Source: QFOX01 sp044237845
GTDB lineage: Bacteria > Pseudomonadota > Alphaproteobacteria > Rickettsiales > UBA3002
Direction of reading: 5' to 3'
NCBI GenBank assembly: GCA_044237845.1
Contig: JBIIEL010000007.1
Coordinates: 1 to 64,000, forward strand
DNA: 64,000 nt
In this document: one piece after another, positions 19,047-28,374 of the stretch
Position numbering within the stretch: position 1 is the first letter of the stretch
Layout: the number at the start of each line of letters is the position of its first letter
Translations under genes and position numbers: made by a program
Notes under the pieces: model-generated
What the model saw: the letters and a program-made list of their open reading frames with translations, nothing else
What the model was told of the DNA's origin: nothing
Database searches by the model: none

Positions 19047-21827
19047 TTACGCCTGTTTGCGCGTGCGTTTTTTCTTATCCGGCGCAATAAGGGGGGCGGT
19101 GAGTTGCTGGTAGAGGGTGAATAGGTATTCGATGCGTTCGCGCTCACTGGTGAAAGCGGCTTTGCGGTAGGCGACATCTACGGCTTTGTCGAGGGCTTGA
19201 TGGGCTTTTAGCAGTGGCGGCGGCATGGTGAGTGGGTCGTAGAGATCAGCCAGCGTGGAGTTTGGGAACTGTGCGCGTGCATCCAGCACCGCTTGCGCTT
19301 TTTCCTCAATCGCCTTCACCTGTGCATCGCTTGGCGCGGCTGGCCATGGGAAATTGTTATACACGAGCGTGTTAGAATAACGATAATCGCTTTTCAACCT
19401 GCCGCACACATAGCGCATCCAATCCATGTGCATTAGCGAGGTGAGTATGCCGAAATGGTAGAGCGTGGCGTTGGGGATGATAAGGCAGAGGTTGCTGGCA
19501 ATAACATCGCGGCTAAAAATATCCATCGGCACATATAAGCGCCTTTCAGAAGAAACGGACGGGATGATGATATAACCCGTTTCTTCGTGGCTAATAAAGC
19601 CAAACAGTTAGGGAGTGCTCGCCAGCTCTCTGGTTACTAGCCGCGAACTCTCAAGTCTATTTTTTCTGACATATTCCAGCCTCTCAATAATAGGCTTGAC
19701 ATTGCGGTAAGCTGTCGGAGAAACATTTTTAAGCCACAAGCAATAACGCACAGAGCCGTTAATCAATTCTTCTGCGCCAACGAATTTACGAATCAGCGGA
19801 GCGGCATCTGGATAATGCGATACTATATCGTTTTTTTCCTGCTCACTTAAAATCAAGCCACCACCATCAATAGGCTGATTGCCAAATTTGATTTCAGGAA
19901 CATTACACAGCGGCTTGCTGCGTTTAACGATAACAGTGTTCCCTGCATCCACCAGATAGGGGTTGATGTTTTTGGCACTCAAGCGGTGCGGGTCAGCAGT
20001 GATGGTTTCGTAATCAAACAACCATTTTTCTTCAGGCTCATATGCTGCAAAGCCAACAATCACGCAATATACGGCGGCGAGACGCATGCCCTTCGCCTTC
20101 TTTTCGTCAATCGTCCATTTGAAAGTGCGATGGGCAAAGTGAATATGGATGCCGTAACGCGATAGCATGGGCTGCCATAGAACGCCAGCTTGTTCACCCT
20201 GCGTGATGGAATTGGTGGAAACAAACGCCACTTTAATGCGCGTACCTTGAATATATTGTGCCGCTTTCCAATACCACGCCGTGACGTAATCCAGCACTCC
20301 AGCGCCCTTAATGTCGCCAAAGACTGCCACAAGATCTGCACGTTGCGTTTCATTCTGATATTTTGAGCCCACAAACGGCGGATTGCCCAGCATGTAGCTG
20401 AGTTTGCTCGGCGCGATAACATCTTTCCAACCGGTCGTCAGCGCGTTACCATGGGTGATGTTGGCTGATTTTTTGAGTGGTAGGCGCGTGAGTGCTTGCC
20501 CGAACGATTCCGAGAGCTTCATGTTCATCTGGTGGTCAGTCAGCCACATGGCTGCTTCGGCAATGTGCGCAGGGAATTCTTCAATCTCAATGCCGTAAAA
20601 TTGGTCCACATCCACTTTGGAAAGCGTCTTTACATCCAGCTCTAGCTGACGTTTTGGGTAGAGTGCTTCCAGCACTTCCAGCTCCAGCAAGCGCAGCTCG
20701 CGGTATGCCAAAATCAAAAAGTTGCCGCAGCCGCAGGCAGGGTCAAAAAAAGTAAGCGTGCCAAGTTTGGTGTGGAATTTTTCAATCTGGCTTTTACGCT
20801 GCGTGGATTTGCTGTCGCGTATTTTCTCAAATTCTTCGCGCAGCTCATCCAGAAAAAGCGGGTGAATGGTTTTCAGGATATTGCGCTCAGAGGTGTAATG
20901 CGCGCCGCCTTTGCGCTGTTCTTCAGGCAGCATCACCATTTGAAATAGCGAGCCGAAAAGCGCAGGCGAGACCTTATTCCACTTAAAGCGGCAGCATTGC
21001 AGCAAGGCTTGGCGCATAGGCGCATCAAAACTGGGCGTGCGAATCAGGCCAGCGAACAGCTTGCCGTTTACATGCGGAAAATCGCGCAAATCTTCATCCA
21101 GCGTTTTCTGGCGTTTTTCGGGTGGTGTATCCAGAATTTCAAACAGGTGGATGAGGTTGGAGCCAAGGTCACGCCCATCCTCGCTGGTTTTGTTTTCGAT
21201 GTAATGCAGGAAGCTATCGGGGTTAAAAATTCCCGTATCATCCGCAAACAGGCAGAACATGAGGCGTACCAGCAGTTTTTCGAGATCAACACCCGTGTAT
21301 CCGCTTTCTTCCAATCGTGCGTGCAGATTGCCCATGAGCGTTGCCGCTTCAATGTTCACCTCGGGCTGGTCTTTATATTGCTCAAGGTGATACCCTGCCA
21401 CGAAGCCGAAATGACGGATATTGTCGGGCAGTTCGCTGAGAGAAAATGCGTATTCCTCATTCGTTTCTAAATCGAGTAGCTCAAAACTTTGGAAATCGGA
21501 GAGCAAAATGTAGCGTGGGCGTTCGTAGTCCTTTAGGGCAAGGTAGTAATCGGTTGCCTGTGCGCGTGCTTTGGCAAGGTTGCGCCCTTGTGATTTTTGC
21601 TCCACCAACAGCGTGCCCGGCCAAAACAGGTCGATGAATCCCTGATTGCTGCTGGCAAGTTTCACGCGCTTTTCAAAATAGATATTCACGTCACGCGGCT
21701 TTTGCCCGAACACCTCGAAAAATTGATGATAAAACTGCCCCGTATCGCCTTTTTCATAGCCGCGCCCCTGCCACTCTTCGGCAAATCGTCCTGCGCGTGC
21801 GCGTATTTCGTTCCAGCTCAATGGCAT
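19047..21827 (-). pseudogene. MmeI-like type IIG restriction-modification enzyme, broken by one stop
   Basis: The larger part (21827-19608) begins MPLSWNEIRARAGRF, has a nuclease-like IDLFWPGTLLVEQKS (PD-ExK pattern), a helical spacer, methyltransferase motif I FFDPACGCGNFL and motif IV LGNPPFVG, and the start of the target-recognition domain. A TAA at 19610-19608 then interrupts it. Translation in the same frame resumes directly with LFGFIS and, after 25 codons, MDIFSRDVIASNLCLIIPNA, down to 19047, completing the recognition domain and C-terminal helices. Restored length would be about 926 residues, normal for the family. No separate methylase is present, so loss of this gene loses both activities. 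Confidence 0.85.
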
Positions 21828-21960
21828 AAGGCAGCTTTTATTGGTGTTAATTTTCTGCCTACAACATATCACGACACTCCAACATTACTAGCCTTTGATG
21901 GCAAAAATATCTCATACATTGTATGAAGTTAGTGTTTCATCTCATCGGCGAAAATATTTC

Positions 21961-23478
21961 ATGGTACAAAGTCCTACTATAATATGGTTCAAGCGCGACT
22001 TGCGGGTGAGTGATCATGCACCACTTGCGGGTGCGGCGAAGGCTGGGCGAGTGCTGCCGCTCTACATTGTTGAGCCGGAACTTTGGAAACTCCCCGATAG
22101 TTCACGCCGTCACTGGCATTTTATTCATGATAGCCTGCTTGATTTACAGCGTGATCTGGCAGCACTGGGTGCGCAGCTTATTATTCGTATCGGGGAAGCG
22201 CCCGAAGTTCTGGAACAACTACGCCATGAGCTCGGCTCATTCACGCTTTGGTCGCATGAAGAAACCGGCAATGGCTGGACGTATAAACGCGATGTTATAG
22301 TTGCAGAGTGGTGCCGCACTCATAGCATTATCTGGCATGAGCTGCCATCTAACGGCGTAGTGCGGCGCTTAAAAAGTCGTGATGGGTGGGCTAAGTTGCG
22401 CGATGAGCGAATGAGTGCGCCTATCCTGCCTATTTCGCACTTTACCTCCAGAGTGGAGGGGATTGTGTCGCACCCACTGCCAGATAAAAATGATCTGATG
22501 TTTGGTGATGCGAACATTGGCTCTGTACAGGCTGGAGGTCGTAAAGAGGCACTTAAAACGCTGGAATCATTTTTGAAAGAGCGTGGCCGAAATTACATGC
22601 AGAGCATTTCAAAACCTGGCGTTTCAGCGCGTCACTGTTCGCGCCTCAGTGCGCATATTACCTTTGGCACATTGTCAGTGCGTGAGGTGGAGCAGCCAAC
22701 GAAGTCAAAGATGCAGTCGCTGGCGGGGAACCCTGATCCTGATGCCGCATTTTTCAGGCGCAATCTTTCGGCTTTCCTCTCGCGCCTTGCATGGCATTGC
22801 CATTTTATACAAAAGCTGGAGCAACAGCCGGACATTGAGTTCAAATGCATGCACCCCGCTTTTGAGGGCATGCGCGAGCCGCATTTTCGTGACGATTTCT
22901 TTGAGGCTTGGAAAACAGGACATACCGGCTATCCGCTGGTGGATGCGTGCATGCGCAGCTTACATGCCAACGGGTGGATCACGTTTCGCATGCGTGCCAT
23001 GCTAGTATCATTTGCGAGTTATCATTTATGGCTGGACTGGCGAAAGACAGCACCATTCCTTGCACAGATGTTTACCGATTATGAGCCAGGCATTCACTAT
23101 TCGCAGTTTCAGATGCAATCGGGGGTGACGGGGATCAATGCGGTGCGGATGTATAACCCAATCAAGCAATCGCTCGATCATGACCCGCAGGGAAAGTTTA
23201 TCCGCCGCTATGTGCCTGAGCTTAAAGCTGTGCCGGATGGTTTTATTCACGAGCCATGGCTTATGGATGCGCCACCTTCACATTATCCTGCGCCAATTGT
23301 CGAACATGAAGCGACTATTAAACATGCCCGCGGGGAAATCTCTAAACGCTGGAAACAAGAGGGTTTCAAAGAGAAATCAAAGACGGTGAACCAGAAATTA
23401 GGGAGCCGGAGTAAACAGCCTGTTCGAAACAAGAAACCGAAGAAAATCACATCCGAGCAACTTGCACTTGACCTGTAG
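21961..23478 (+). CDS. Photolyase/cryptochrome family protein
   Basis: The 505-residue flavoprotein starts with the photolyase alpha/beta domain (IIWFKRDLRVSDHAPL) and ends with the FAD-binding helical domain (RMRAMLVSFASYHLWLDWR, then YNPIKQSLDHDPQGKFIRRY). The usual NNGGWQW motif of class I CPD photolyases is replaced by HYSQFQMQSGVTG, which alters the flavin pocket and the tryptophan electron chain. The C-terminus is lysine-rich. I chose the ATG at 21961 from the family start. Earlier in-frame ATGs exist at 21895 and 21898. It opens the photoprotection cluster. Confidence 0.88.
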   Translation: MVQSPTIIWFKRDLRVSDHAPLAGAAKAGRVLPLYIVEPELWKLPDSSRRHWHFIHDSLLDLQRDLAALGAQLIIRIGEAPEVLEQLRHELGSFTLWSHEETGNGWTYKRDVIVAEWCRTHSIIWHELPSNGVVRRLKSRDGWAKLRDERMSAPILPISHFTSRVEGIVSHPLPDKNDLMFGDANIGSVQAGGRKEALKTLESFLKERGRNYMQSISKPGVSARHCSRLSAHITFGTLSVREVEQPTKSKMQSLAGNPDPDAAFFRRNLSAFLSRLAWHCHFIQKLEQQPDIEFKCMHPAFEGMREPHFRDDFFEAWKTGHTGYPLVDACMRSLHANGWITFRMRAMLVSFASYHLWLDWRKTAPFLAQMFTDYEPGIHYSQFQMQSGVTGINAVRMYNPIKQSLDHDPQGKFIRRYVPELKAVPDGFIHEPWLMDAPPSHYPAPIVEHEATIKHARGEISKRWKQEGFKEKSKTVNQKLGSRSKQPVRNKKPKKITSEQLALDL

Positions 23479-23491
23479 TTGGGCGACCGCG

Positions 23492-23908
23492 CTACCAGTG
23501 CCCCGTATTTTTCATGGAAGCCCAAGGCTCCATAGGCGGCAAACGATCACCTGCTTGCAACAGCTCAATCGAAATATTATCGGGCGAACGCACAAATGCC
23601 ATGTGACCATCTCGCGGGGGGCGATTAATAGTTACACCATTATCCATCAGCAGCTTGCAGCTTTCGTAGACATTATCCACGCGGTAGGCGAGGTGACCAA
23701 AATTACGCCCCTCAGTGTATCCCTTCTCGTCCCAATTATGCGTGAGCTCCACTTGTGCATCTTCATCACCAGGTGCGGCAAGGAAAATAAGCGTAAAACG
23801 CCCTGGCTCATTATCGATACGCCTTAATTCTTTAAGCCCAAGCAATTCAAAAAATGCAATCGTTGCAGACAGATCACTCACACGTATCATAGTATGGAGA
23901 TATTTCAC
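23492..23908 (-). CDS. gloA: Glyoxalase I (lactoylglutathione lyase)
   Basis: The product has KYLHTMIRVSDLSATIAFFELLGLKE at its start, VELTHNWDEKGYTEGRNFGHLAYRVD in the middle and IELLQ near the end, the pattern of metal-dependent glyoxalase I, which converts the methylglyoxal-glutathione adduct to lactoylglutathione. A GTG at 23908 matches the family start (138 residues). A GTG at 23932 would add eight residues and overlap the preceding CBS gene by 11 bases. It is downstream of that gene on the same strand. Confidence 0.88.
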   Translation of the reverse strand: MKYLHTMIRVSDLSATIAFFELLGLKELRRIDNEPGRFTLIFLAAPGDEDAQVELTHNWDEKGYTEGRNFGHLAYRVDNVYESCKLLMDNGVTINRPPRDGHMAFVRSPDNISIELLQAGDRLPPMEPWASMKNTGHW

Positions 23909-23921
23909 TGTTTTCGGCTTT

Positions 23922-24437
23922 CTACTTAACACTTCGCATCACGAATACCATGATGATGCTATAAAACATTACTCCACCAACAATTAGGTGTAGGTGGAAA
24001 CGCTCCATAAAGGATTTGGCAACCGCTTCTTTAGCCCGTGTTAAAAGCTGCGGCCATGTGTAGGATACAAAATCGCCTTGTGACATGAGGTTGACTAATT
24101 TACCCTGCGAATCCACAACTGGTAAGTGACGAAAGCGCTCATTAGACATCACCCGCAGCCATTCCACCACCTGGTCTTCTTCAGAAGCCAGCTTTAAATC
24201 CGATGTCATGATTTTAGATATTGGAGTGGTATTCGCATCCAGCCCTTTTGCAAGTAGTCGGCGCATGAAATCGCGCTCAGTAACTATACCAATGGGCTTG
24301 TTGTCGCCATCCACGATGACGCTTGCGCCATAATTCTTTTCTGACATCGCTTTAACAGCTTGAATCACCATATCATCAGGCGCAAATGCCATCACAGGTG
24401 CTTTGCTCTTAAACTCGATACGATCTTTAATTTTCAT
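23922..24437 (-). CDS. CBS-domain pair protein with C-terminal membrane anchor
   Basis: The 171-residue protein has two CBS motifs (GASVIVDGDNKPIGIVTERD and RHLPVVDSQGKLVNLMSQGD), which usually bind adenosyl nucleotides. Its last 25 residues form one hydrophobic segment (VGGVMFYSIIMVFVMRSVK), suggesting tail anchoring. An AAAGGAGC site precedes the ATG. It is divergent from the SDR gene. The regulated partner is not apparent. Confidence 0.85.
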   Translation of the reverse strand: MKIKDRIEFKSKAPVMAFAPDDMVIQAVKAMSEKNYGASVIVDGDNKPIGIVTERDFMRRLLAKGLDANTTPISKIMTSDLKLASEEDQVVEWLRVMSNERFRHLPVVDSQGKLVNLMSQGDFVSYTWPQLLTRAKEAVAKSFMERFHLHLIVGGVMFYSIIMVFVMRSVK

Positions 24438-24503
24438 AAAAAAGCTCCTTTATGTTCAATTGGATTATTAGTATGTTTCTAAAAACAAAACAAGGATATA
24501 ACT

Positions 24504-25202
24504 ATGGCGCATTTTTTAGTGATTGCAGCAAGCAGCGGTATTGGCCAGGCAGTCGTTTCATTGCTTAAAGAAGCAGATCACAGCGTGTTCACCACCGCGC
24601 GTGATACGACAAAAATCACACCCGACGCAACACTGGATGCGACCGATTTTGATGCGGTAGATAGCGTATTCAAGCAGGCAGGCGAACTGGATGGCGTGGT
24701 AAATTGCAGCGGTTCATTACTGCTTAAATCGGCACATTTGACGAGCAAAGAGCAATATCAGGCGGTGGTTGATGCTTCGCTAACCACTGCATTTGCAACG
24801 GTTCGCGGAGCTGGCAAGCATATGAATAAGGGCGGTTCGGTGGTACTGGTTTCTTCCGCTGCGGCGATGGAAGGGCTTGCCAACCATGAGGCGATTGCAG
24901 CGGCAAAAGCGGGCATACTTGGCCTCACACTTTCAGCCGCCGCAACCTATGCGCCGATGAATCTACGCGTGAATGCTGTTGCGCCTGGGCTTACGGAAAC
25001 ACCTCTGACCGCTGCGCTTACTGGCAGCGAAACGTCGCGTAAATTCTCGGAAGCCATGCATGCCCTTGGGCGGCTGGGAAAACCAGAAGATGTGGCACGA
25101 GCGATTGTGTTTTTGCTTGATCCACAAAATAGCTGGATTACGGGGCAAGTGCTGGCAGTGGATGGTGGTCTTTCGCGTGTGCGTCCAAAGATGAAAGGGT
25201 AA
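24504..25202 (+). CDS. Short-chain dehydrogenase/reductase family protein
   Basis: The 232-residue protein follows the SDR fold: nucleotide-binding AASSGIG near the N-terminus, VNCSG, VVLVSSAAA with the catalytic Ser, and a C-terminal ITGQVLAVDGG. Where the YxxxK catalytic motif should be it reads IAAAK, so the Tyr is replaced by Ile and the Lys is kept. Proteins of this kind may be non-canonical oxidoreductases or have lost redox activity. It begins a run of plus-strand genes with short gaps and heads the photoprotection operon. Confidence 0.85.
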   Translation: MAHFLVIAASSGIGQAVVSLLKEADHSVFTTARDTTKITPDATLDATDFDAVDSVFKQAGELDGVVNCSGSLLLKSAHLTSKEQYQAVVDASLTTAFATVRGAGKHMNKGGSVVLVSSAAAMEGLANHEAIAAAKAGILGLTLSAAATYAPMNLRVNAVAPGLTETPLTAALTGSETSRKFSEAMHALGRLGKPEDVARAIVFLLDPQNSWITGQVLAVDGGLSRVRPKMKG

Positions 25203-25205
25203 TGT

Positions 25206-25769
25206 ATGTTTAAAAAGCTATTAAGGGTTATATTTATGTCACTACTCTCTTTGAATTCAGCGCAAGCAGCCGATAAAGTTACGAAAACGGCCTATGATTT
25301 TTCTTTCAAGAAACTCATAGGCGAAGAACCGATGCCGCTTGAAGCATTTAAGGGCAAAGTGCTTTTGATTGTCAATACGGCTTCGCAGTGTGGTTTTACG
25401 CCTCAGTATGAAGGGTTAGAAAAAATTTATGAGAAATACAAAGATCAAGGGCTAGAGGTTATCGGTGTTCCCAGCAATGATTTTGGTGCACAAGAACCGG
25501 GCGATAACAAAGAAATCGCCAATTTTTGCAAACTGAATTACGGTGTAAGCTTCCCGATGGCATCGAAAGAAGTTGTTTCTGGTGATTCAGCGCACCCATT
25601 TTACAAATGGGCTAAAAGTGAGTTAGGTTTTGGAACAGCACCTAAATGGAATTTTCATAAATACTTGGTTAATCGTCAGGGGAAACTGGTTGATTATTTC
25701 AACTCCACGACTAGTCCTGATTCGTCACGACTCGTTGAGGCTGTTGAGAAGGCGCTTCAGGAGCAATGA
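25206..25769 (+). CDS. Glutathione peroxidase, exported
   Basis: The 187-residue protein has the peroxidase motif NTASQCGFTPQY with a Cys in the active site, a later WNFHKYLVN motif with the conserved Trp, and a likely N-terminal signal peptide ending SAQA before ADK. It reduces hydrogen or lipid peroxides using thiols, here probably in the periplasm. The gene starts three bases after the SDR stop, and its stop overlaps the next gene by four bases. Confidence 0.92.
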   Translation: MFKKLLRVIFMSLLSLNSAQAADKVTKTAYDFSFKKLIGEEPMPLEAFKGKVLLIVNTASQCGFTPQYEGLEKIYEKYKDQGLEVIGVPSNDFGAQEPGDNKEIANFCKLNYGVSFPMASKEVVSGDSAHPFYKWAKSELGFGTAPKWNFHKYLVNRQGKLVDYFNSTTSPDSSRLVEAVEKALQEQ

Positions 25770-27307
25770 AATCTGTCCTTCGCCTTATTCTCGCCGATCA
25801 GCTTTCTGAGTCTATTGCTTCGCTGCAGGGTTTAGACAAAGCGAATGATACCGTCATGTTTTGCGAGGTGATTTGCGAGGCGACGTACGTCCCGCATCAC
25901 CCAAAAAAAATCGCCTATTTATTTTCTGCCATGCGCCATTTTGCAGCGGATCTGGAATCGAATGGTGTGCGTGTGCGATATGTGAAGTTGGATGATGCAA
26001 AAAATACAGGCAGTTTGACGAGTGAAGTGCGAAGAGTGTTTTTGGAACTCAAGCCAGAAAAAATAATCGTCACGGAAGCAAGCGAATACCGCGTACTTAA
26101 AATGATGCGATCATGGCAGCAGCTGCTTTGCATTTCAGTTGAGATTTTGCCTGATACTCGTTTTCTTGCTACACACGCAGAGTTTTCAGTATGGGCAAAG
26201 GGTAAGAAACAACTCCGCATGGAGTTTTTTTACCGCGAGATGCGTAAGAAATACTCGATTCTGATAGATCCTGATGGCAAGCCCACCGGAGGCGAGTGGA
26301 ACTACGATAAAGAAAACCGCAAGCCCCCAAAAGCAGGTATGCAATCACCACCACGCATAAGCCACAGAAAATCATCCACAACAAAAGAAGTGCTGGTATT
26401 GGTAAAAGAGCGTTTCAGCCACCATTTCGGGACGCTCGAGCCGTTTCACTATGCCGTCACACGTGCGCAAGCATTGATAGAACTGGAGCATTTCATTACG
26501 CATTTGCTCCCAAACTTCGGCGATTATCAGGATGCGATGGTGGCCGGTGAGCCGTATCTCTATCATTCGCTTATTTCCAGCTACCTGAATGCGGGACTGC
26601 TGTTGCCGCTGGAGATATGCCGTATGGCGGAGGCGGCTTACCTTGCAGGAAAAGCGCCGCTGAATGCCGTGGAGGGGTTTATCCGCCAGATTTTGGGTTG
26701 GCGAGAGTACATACGGGGCATTTACTGGCACTTCATGCCTGAATATGGCGAGCGCAATACGCTGAATGCCACCCGCCCGCTGCCCGATTTTTACTGGGGC
26801 GCAAATACGCATATGTTTTGTGTGGAAGAAAGTGTGCGCCACACACACGATCACGCCTATTCGCATCATATTCAAAGGTTGATGATTACTGGCAATTTTG
26901 CATTGTTGGCAGGTCTGGATGTGAAGGCGGTACAGGCATGGTATCTGGCAGTGTATTCCGATGCGTATGAATGGGTAGAAATGCCAAATACGCTGGGTAT
27001 GGCGCTATTTGGTGATGGCGGCGTGGTAGCCAGCAAACCCTATGCAGCAAGCGGTAAATACATTCACCGCATGAGCAATTATTGCAAAAAATGCAAATAT
27101 GACCCTGATGAAATGACAGGCGAAAAAGCCTGCCCTTTTAATGCGCTGTACTGGGATTTTCTGGTGCGTCACGAAGATAAATTTCGTTGTAATCAGCGCA
27201 TGCCTTATGTGTTTTCTACTTGGGATAAATTTGCGCCCGACAAGCAACAAGCAATTCGCACGCAAGCAGCCTATACACTTCAAAAAATGGCCGAGGGAAC
27301 ATTATGA
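25766..27307 (+). CDS. phrB: Fe-S bacterial photolyase/cryptochrome (6-4 photolyase type)
   Basis: The 513-residue protein matches the FeS-BCP family, which repairs (6-4) photoproducts or senses light. An N-terminal domain is followed by the helical FAD domain. A [4Fe-4S] cluster is indicated by MFCVEESV and YCKKCKYDP plus KACPFNALYWDF, giving four Cys with the family spacing. The ATGA overlap with the peroxidase gene and a four-base overlap with the DCC gene indicate tight coupling. Confidence 0.92.
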   Translation: MKSVLRLILADQLSESIASLQGLDKANDTVMFCEVICEATYVPHHPKKIAYLFSAMRHFAADLESNGVRVRYVKLDDAKNTGSLTSEVRRVFLELKPEKIIVTEASEYRVLKMMRSWQQLLCISVEILPDTRFLATHAEFSVWAKGKKQLRMEFFYREMRKKYSILIDPDGKPTGGEWNYDKENRKPPKAGMQSPPRISHRKSSTTKEVLVLVKERFSHHFGTLEPFHYAVTRAQALIELEHFITHLLPNFGDYQDAMVAGEPYLYHSLISSYLNAGLLLPLEICRMAEAAYLAGKAPLNAVEGFIRQILGWREYIRGIYWHFMPEYGERNTLNATRPLPDFYWGANTHMFCVEESVRHTHDHAYSHHIQRLMITGNFALLAGLDVKAVQAWYLAVYSDAYEWVEMPNTLGMALFGDGGVVASKPYAASGKYIHRMSNYCKKCKYDPDEMTGEKACPFNALYWDFLVRHEDKFRCNQRMPYVFSTWDKFAPDKQQAIRTQAAYTLQKMAEGTL

Positions 27308-27687
27308 TTACCGTATTTTATGATGGCAAATGCGGCCTGTGTAGGCGAGAGATTGGTCATTACAAGCACATTGCACCTCAGGACGTATTTGAATGGGTGG
27401 ATATTACCGTTGATGCATCCGCTACACAAAGGCTGGGAATTAGCTATGCTGATGGATTAAAGCTACTCCACGCACAAGATTCACAAGGAAAACTGCATGT
27501 TGGTGTGGATGCTTTTATCCTGATATGGCGTCAGATACCGCGTTGGCGGGTATTGGCAGCCATAGTCGGCGCTGGTTTTATTCGCCCTGTTGCGAACATA
27601 GCTTACAAAGCTTTCGCTGCATGGCGTTTTAATCGGCTTGCCCATTGCAAAATAGCACTAAAAGCGGATGATATGGCTAGAAAATAA
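27304..27687 (+). CDS. DCC family (DUF393) thiol-disulfide oxidoreductase-like protein
   Basis: The 127-residue protein starts VFYDGKCGLCRREI, the DCC signature with DxxCxxC. The remainder has the usual helical pattern, with a hydrophobic stretch around VLAAIVGAGFIRPVANIAY. Biochemical roles of this family are poorly defined. They are found beside photolyase and carotenoid genes. Start and stop overlap or adjoin its neighbours, so it is part of the same operon. Confidence 0.88.
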   Translation: MITVFYDGKCGLCRREIGHYKHIAPQDVFEWVDITVDASATQRLGISYADGLKLLHAQDSQGKLHVGVDAFILIWRQIPRWRVLAAIVGAGFIRPVANIAYKAFAAWRFNRLAHCKIALKADDMARK

Positions 27688-27697
27688 AGGAACTTCT

Positions 27698-28006
27698 ATG
27701 ACAAAAACACTCGATCATATTCATCATATTGCCATACAGGTTCAGGATGTAGAGCAATCCGTTGCGTGGTACACATCCAACTTTAGCTGCGAAGTTGCCT
27801 ATCACGATGTAAGCTGGGCATTGCTGACCTTTGAAAATATTTCACTTGCCCTAGTTCTCCCCAATCAGCACCCGCCGCATTTTGCCATAACCCGCGACGA
27901 TGTAACACCATTTGGCACTCCTGTACCGCACCGTGACGGCACAAGCTCGGTCTATATTCAAGACACCAGCGGTAATAATATCGAAATGCTGAAGCTGGCA
28001 GATTAA
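27698..28006 (+). CDS. VOC (glyoxalase/bleomycin-resistance fold) protein
   Basis: The 102-residue protein opens LDHIHHIAIQVQDVEQSVAWY and ends SVYIQDTSGNNIEMLKL, the beta-alpha-beta repeat and metal-ligand Glu of the vicinal oxygen chelate superfamily. I chose the ATG at 27698, preceded by AAAGGAACTTCT. An in-frame earlier start lies within the DCC gene. Substrate is unknown. Confidence 0.82.
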   Translation: MTKTLDHIHHIAIQVQDVEQSVAWYTSNFSCEVAYHDVSWALLTFENISLALVLPNQHPPHFAITRDDVTPFGTPVPHRDGTSSVYIQDTSGNNIEMLKLAD

Positions 28007-28008
28007 AC

Positions 28009-28374
28009 ATGACAGGAGAGAAAAACGTATTAGGCGGAGAACTAGCGCTGCACTGCCATTCACCCAAAACGGGTTTTTACCGCGATGGTTATTGTCGCAC
28101 AGGTGAGGCAGATACGGGTAGTCATGTGGTTGCAGCGATTGTGACAGATGAATTTCTGGAATTCACCAAATCACGCGGTAATGACCTTCAAATACCTCGA
28201 CCTATGTGTGATTTTCTGGGACTTAAAGCAGGAGACCGCTGGTGTTTATGTGCACTACGTTGGCGTGAAGCGCATGATGCTGGCGTTGCGCCGCCGGTCG
28301 TGCTGGAAGCCTGCCACGAGAAAACCTTGAAATATATTCCTCTCGAAACCTTAAAGAAATATCAAAAGCCGTAA
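28009..28374 (+). CDS. DUF2237 family protein
   Basis: The 121-residue protein matches DUF2237: NVLGGELALHC, PKTGFYRDGYCRTG, DTGSHVVAAIVTDEFLEF, and GDRWCLCALRWREA. The pattern of conserved Cys and His suggests a metal or small-molecule site, but the family has no established function. It starts two bases after the preceding stop, and its own stop adjoins the next ATG. Its presence in photolyase clusters is common. Confidence 0.85.
   Translation: MTGEKNVLGGELALHCHSPKTGFYRDGYCRTGEADTGSHVVAAIVTDEFLEFTKSRGNDLQIPRPMCDFLGLKAGDRWCLCALRWREAHDAGVAPPVVLEACHEKTLKYIPLETLKKYQKP

Noticed and set aside
18620..19090. Plus-strand open frame of 156 codons after the element genes
   Set aside because: Translation is Cys/His/Arg-rich without motifs, overlaps other frames and the 3' end of the R-M gene, and has no start site.
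19608..19610. Recoding of the R-M stop codon as selenocysteine or pyrrolysine
   Set aside because: The codon is TAA, which is not used for either, and no recoding structure is evident; a plain nonsense mutation is simpler.
14493..22000. Classical attL/attR direct repeat of the tRNA-fMet 3' end
   Set aside because: I looked for a second copy of the T-arm and CCA end downstream and found none, and no integrase is present.
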